This document shows, piece by piece, positions 13,515 to 16,683 of a stretch of 16,683 nt of DNA. Below the pieces are notes generated by a model. It made no database searches. It was not told where the DNA came from and was given only the letters and a program-made list of their open reading frames with translations. The position numbers were made by a program, and so were the translations under genes. Source of the DNA: an uncultured Allofournierella sp. (GTDB lineage: Bacteria; Bacillota; Clostridia; Oscillospirales; Ruminococcaceae); the NCBI GenBank assembly GCA_944382705.1, contig CALWNE010000008.1, positions 1 through 16,683 of the forward strand. Reading direction: 5' to 3'. Position 1 is the first letter of the stretch, and every line of letters starts with the position of its first letter.

Positions 13515-14828
13515 TCACTCCTGTTCGCTGCTGAATACCAGACAGCCGCCCTCTCCCCGCAGGGATACCAGATGACAGCTGCCTTCTCCCAATACGGCTT
13601 CCATGGTCTGCACCAGCTGCTCCAGCTTGCTCTGGGGCACAAATACCTGAATTGTGCCTGCAAAGCCGCCGCCGTGCACACGGGCAGCACCCTCACCCTG
13701 TAAAACCTGTTCGGCCAGAGCCAACGCCAGAGGAATGGCCTGCTCCTGGGGTGTTGCCACCGACCAGGTATTCTGCAGCAGGGTAGCCGAGGACTGGCCA
13801 GACTGGCGCACCAGCTCCAAAAAGCGTTCCATATCCCCATCGTGCAAGGCTTTTGCCTGTTGCTGGGCCCGCTTGTTTTCTGCAAAAAAGTGCATGGCCC
13901 GCAGCACAGCACGGTCGCCCAGCTTATGGCGCAGGGCAGGAATGGCCCGTCGGAACTCTGCTTCCTCCACATCCCGCAGCACAGCCTTGCCAAAGTAGGC
14001 AGCCACGCCGCCCATCTCCTGGGTAATGCCTGCGTAATCGTCGGTCAGGTCTACATGGCAGGACTTGGTATCCACAATGCACATCTGGTAGCCATGGGCC
14101 TCCAGATTGCATTGCACTGTTTCAATCACCGGGTGTGCAGGGTCGTTAAAGTCAATGGCTACCACACCGCCTACAGAGCTGGCGGCCTGGTCCATCAGGC
14201 CACAGGGCTTTCCAAAGTATTTGTTCTCTGCATACTGGCCAATTTGTGCCAATTTTACGGCACTCAAAGCACCTTTGCAGCAAAATTGATTGAACACATT
14301 GCCAAGCATGGTTTCAAACGCAGCGGAGGAAGAAAGGCCGGAACCGCTCAGCACCGTGCTGCTCACATAAGCACAAAAGCCTTTTACTGCAAAGCCCTCC
14401 TGCACCACACCATGGGCTACGCCTCGAATAAGGGATGCAGAGGTGTTTTTCTCCTCCGGATGAATCTCCAGATCCTCCAGGTCAATGACCAGAGCCGGAT
14501 ACCCTTCGGATACCAGGCGCACCTGGCTGGTTTCGTTGGGCACCACACAGGCCAGCACATCCATATTCACACTGGCGCACAGCACACAGCCATGCTGATG
14601 ATCGGTGTGGTTTCCGCCGATTTCCGTGCGGCCGGGGCCGCTGAACAGGGCAGCACCGGTGCAGTCCACATCCGGAAATTCCCGCCCAAATCCTTCCAGC
14701 ACACTGCAAACCCTCTGCCGGGCCTGCTCCAGCTCCTGCTGGCTGCCGTGATACACATACAGCTGCCGCAGGCGTTCGTCAAATTGGCCCTGCTGCACGG
14801 CGTTCAAAAAAGTTTGCATATCTTTCAT
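13515..14828 (-). CDS. galK: Galactokinase
   Basis: 437 residues, slightly longer than the usual 390 or so. The ATG at 14828 has GAGG/AGGA sequence just upstream; a second ATG at 14819 is possible. GHMP kinase motifs: GPGRTEIGGNHTDHQHG at about 64-80 (galactose-binding signature), SGSGLSSSAAFE at about 160-171 (ATP-binding glycine/serine loop), and GLMDQAASSVGG with the catalytic Asp212. It phosphorylates alpha-D-galactose at C1 in the Leloir pathway. The C-terminal motif GAARVHGGGFAGTIQVFVP is the third GHMP motif. Middle gene of the operon, 25 bases after galM and 5 before galT. Confidence 0.96.
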   Translation of the reverse strand: MKDMQTFLNAVQQGQFDERLRQLYVYHGSQQELEQARQRVCSVLEGFGREFPDVDCTGAALFSGPGRTEIGGNHTDHQHGCVLCASVNMDVLACVVPNETSQVRLVSEGYPALVIDLEDLEIHPEEKNTSASLIRGVAHGVVQEGFAVKGFCAYVSSTVLSGSGLSSSAAFETMLGNVFNQFCCKGALSAVKLAQIGQYAENKYFGKPCGLMDQAASSVGGVVAIDFNDPAHPVIETVQCNLEAHGYQMCIVDTKSCHVDLTDDYAGITQEMGGVAAYFGKAVLRDVEEAEFRRAIPALRHKLGDRAVLRAMHFFAENKRAQQQAKALHDGDMERFLELVRQSGQSSATLLQNTWSVATPQEQAIPLALALAEQVLQGEGAARVHGGGFAGTIQVFVPQSKLEQLVQTMEAVLGEGSCHLVSLRGEGGCLVFSSEQE

Positions 14829-14853
14829 TGGTCCTAGCCTCTTTTCGCAAATG

Positions 14854-15864
14854 TTATGTTGTTAATTTTGTAAATCGATAGCAAATTTCATGGGTCCAGG
14901 AACTTCCCTTTTCCAGTTCCACACTAGGAAATTCCGGGTGGTTTGGTGCATCGGGAATATACTGCGGCTCCAGCGCAATGGCGCTATGGGTTGGCTTCAA
15001 AAAATTGCCGGTGTACAGGTGAATGCCCGGAAGGGTAGAAAAAACCTCCATGGCCACACCTGTTTTGGGGCACAGCAGCCCGCATACCCTGCGCAAGCCC
15101 TTTTCCTGCACCAAAAAAGTGTGGTCAAATCCACTGCCCGCCTCAAGCTGGGGGTGTTTTTGGTTCCAGCGCTCTTCAAGCAGGGCAGGTTTTGCAAAAT
15201 CAAAAGGGGTTCCCTCTGTCTGCATCAATTCCCCTGTGGGGATTCCATCGGGACGGATTGCCGCAACTTGGTTTGCAGGAGTCCAGAACAGATGCCCCTC
15301 AGCGGCACGGTCAAACCGGCCGGACAGGTTCCAGTATCCGTGGTGGGTCATGGACAGCACCGTATCATCCAGGGCCTTGCCTTCCAGTATGAGCCGCAAT
15401 GTACCATCCGGCTCAAACAGATAAGTAACCGCCACATCTACAGCGCCGGGATAACCCTCCTCCCCTGCAGGTGCATGGCGAAACAAACGAATGCCCTGCT
15501 CCAACAGCTGGCTCTGCCATAGGTGCCGGTCAAATCCTTTTATCCCGCCGTGCAGATGGTTTGCACCTTGGTTGCAAGGCAGGTGGTAATCGGTTCCCTT
15601 TAGGGTAAATGCTCCACCGGCAATGCGGCCCGCACAGCGGCCCACAATGGCTCCTGCATACGCCGTGCCATCCTCATATGCTTGCAGAGTTTCATATCCC
15701 ATGCACACCTGCAAGCGCCGATGAGATTCCGGCAGCCATAAGGCCCGCAGGGTTGCGCCGTAGTCCAGCACTTCTGCCACCATGCCGCTTTCATGCTCCA
15801 TCCGAAAGCACTGTACTGCATTTCCATCCTTTGTAACCCCAAAGGGCCTTACTGTGACCTTCAT
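14854..15864 (-). CDS. galM: Aldose 1-epimerase (galactose mutarotase)
   Basis: 336 residues from the ATG at 15864, which has AAAGGAC upstream; the frame is open to 15939 but the extra 25 residues are unlike the family and unsupported by a binding site. GalM fold motifs: VGRCAGRIAGGAFTLKG, NHLHGGIKGFDRHLW with His105, MTHHGYWNLSG with catalytic His at about 175, SGFDHTFLV, and ALEPQYIPDAPNHPEFPS carrying the catalytic Glu. It converts beta- to alpha-galactose, the form galactokinase uses. First gene of the operon. Confidence 0.95.
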   Translation of the reverse strand: MKVTVRPFGVTKDGNAVQCFRMEHESGMVAEVLDYGATLRALWLPESHRRLQVCMGYETLQAYEDGTAYAGAIVGRCAGRIAGGAFTLKGTDYHLPCNQGANHLHGGIKGFDRHLWQSQLLEQGIRLFRHAPAGEEGYPGAVDVAVTYLFEPDGTLRLILEGKALDDTVLSMTHHGYWNLSGRFDRAAEGHLFWTPANQVAAIRPDGIPTGELMQTEGTPFDFAKPALLEERWNQKHPQLEAGSGFDHTFLVQEKGLRRVCGLLCPKTGVAMEVFSTLPGIHLYTGNFLKPTHSAIALEPQYIPDAPNHPEFPSVELEKGSSWTHEICYRFTKLTT

Positions 15865-15886
15865 GCAACAATTGTCCTTTCCAAAA

Positions 15887-15922
15887 ATTGCCTTGCAATC
15901 AATATTTTCTGCTTGAATTATA
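15887..15922 (-). promoter_or_regulatory. Candidate promoter and operator of the gal operon
   Basis: Minus-strand TATAAT at 15922-15917 with no recognisable -35 at the right distance, which would fit an activator-dependent promoter or a wrong call. Downstream, the inverted repeat ATTGC-CTT-GCAAT (15887-15899) lies between it and the galM start, a plausible site for a LacI- or AraC-type regulator that is not encoded in the window. Confidence 0.35.
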
Positions 15923-16060
15923 TAAAATATTTTTCGCATCGGCCATATCTTTTTTAAAACAAGCGTTAAAAATCCATATTTTGCAACAAGGGCAGTTGCT
16001 TCTAAACCAAGAACAAATTTTCTTTAAAATCTCCCCGCGGAAATCCTTGCTGTTCACAAC

Positions 16061-16092
16061 AAAAAAGCGAACACCAAATGGGTGTTCGCTTT
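16061..16092 (-). terminator. Intrinsic terminator upstream of the gal operon
   Basis: Twelve-base perfect arms 16064-16075 and 16081-16092 (AAAGCGAACACC and complement) with a 5-base loop. The minus strand continues with six T. It would stop any minus-strand transcript entering the galM leader from the right. Confidence 0.75.
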
Positions 16093-16503
16093 CATTAATC
16101 CACTTTTAAGTGTAGATTCAGTTAGTTTTTCATCGCTGCTACTGCTTCGATTTTTCATCAAATCTGGCAGCGCTGGCAGCTTTCCTTTCCTCGATAACCT
16201 TGATAGATTCTTAAGGATCCGCAATGTTTTCATCTGAGCTGAAAGTGTTTATTATTTAATCTTGGTTTTGCAAAACCATTACAGCTACAGCCGCTTCTGG
16301 TCCCAGCAGCTGTGCTGCTCTTCCGGTTGCAGCGTGTCGCACTGACTTCGCACACCACAGTGTGCTCCCATTGCTCTGCGCTGCTGCCCAGCCCGCTCCG
16401 GTTCGCTGTATCCGCCACTGTCGGCGCTCACCTTTGAATCACCCAAAATCCGCATCAGCTTTCTTATAAAAAGTCTGAACCTTTCAAAATCATAGCGGCA
16501 AAG
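16093..16503. other. About 400 bases with no recognisable gene
   Basis: No open frame here has a good ribosome binding site or a protein sequence I recognise. It contains a 16-base perfect palindrome around GGTTTTGCAAAACC (16263-16278). A short minus-strand stretch (16210-16139) reads ESIKVIEERKAASAARF then a stop, which looks protein-like and could be the end of a decayed gene, but I cannot place it. Confidence 0.4.
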
Positions 16504-16532
16504 AAAAAAGAGCACCCGATTGGGTGCTCTTT
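16504..16532 (-). terminator. Intrinsic terminator after the tRNA-Lys remnant
   Basis: Eleven-base perfect arms 16507-16517 and 16522-16532 (AAAGAGCACCC and complement), loop GATT. The minus strand ends in a T run. Directly downstream of the CCA of the remnant, as would be expected if a working tRNA gene once ended here. Confidence 0.8.
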
Positions 16533-16534
16533 CG

Positions 16535-16598
<64 letters not shown>

Positions 16599-16683
16599 TT
16601 ACGACCACACTTAGCTCAGGGCAGCTATTCAGCTGTTTTTGCTTGGAATTAAGCCACATTTTCGTCTGTGGCGTTTCTTAGAG

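Noticed and set aside
16054..16233. 59-residue minus-strand frame starting MKTLRILKN
   Set aside because: No ribosome binding site, and the frame runs through the terminator hairpin at 16061-16092.

Overview
The window looks like chromosomal DNA from a low-to-moderate GC gut Firmicute, probably a Clostridia/Oscillospiraceae (Ruminococcaceae-type) anaerobe. The reasons are strong AGGAGG-type ribosome binding sites, consensus sigma-A promoters, lipoprotein signal peptides, a class II-type GalT, YhgE/Pip and TetR families common in Firmicutes, and encoded tRNA CCA ends. Genus is inference only. Nearly all genes lie on the minus strand; the two TetR regulators are on plus.

Layout. At the left edge a minus-strand gene start, possibly an IS1182-type transposase, runs out of the window, followed by two hairpins, a small secreted lipoprotein gene and a lipoprotein glycosyl-hydrolase-like gene (GHL10/DUF187). 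Next come a tRNA with anticodon CAT, a permuted NlpC/P60 (YiiX-like) protein gene, and a tRNA operon (Glu-Lys-Asn) behind a perfect TTGACA-17-TATAAT promoter. A monofunctional GT51 peptidoglycan glycosyltransferase follows.

The standout region is 4571-7304. A membrane-anchored c-di-GMP phosphodiesterase (intact EAL, degenerate GGDEF) lies downstream of a short AT-rich segment that carries its promoter and a terminator. The segment is bounded by dif-like sites (CATAA-N6-TTATG). One site lies at the phosphodiesterase end and two, in the opposite orientation, lie at the other end. The last site overlaps the stop codon of a complete tyrosine recombinase gene. I read this as a self-contained invertible promoter switch that would phase-vary a c-di-GMP phosphodiesterase, drawn here in the ON orientation.

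The next block has a TetR regulator, a very long YhgE/Pip-type membrane protein with an extended alanine/glutamine/glycine-rich repeat, and a second, divergent TetR gene with overlapping divergent promoters and candidate operators. A galM-galK-galT operon (galactose mutarotase, galactokinase, uridylyltransferase; galE not present here) follows, ending at a terminator shared with the second TetR gene. The right end has no recognisable protein gene. It holds two terminator hairpins and a tRNA-Lys remnant, identical over 60 bases to the 3' part of the intact tRNA-Lys, which looks like the scar of an integration event whose element would lie beyond the right edge.
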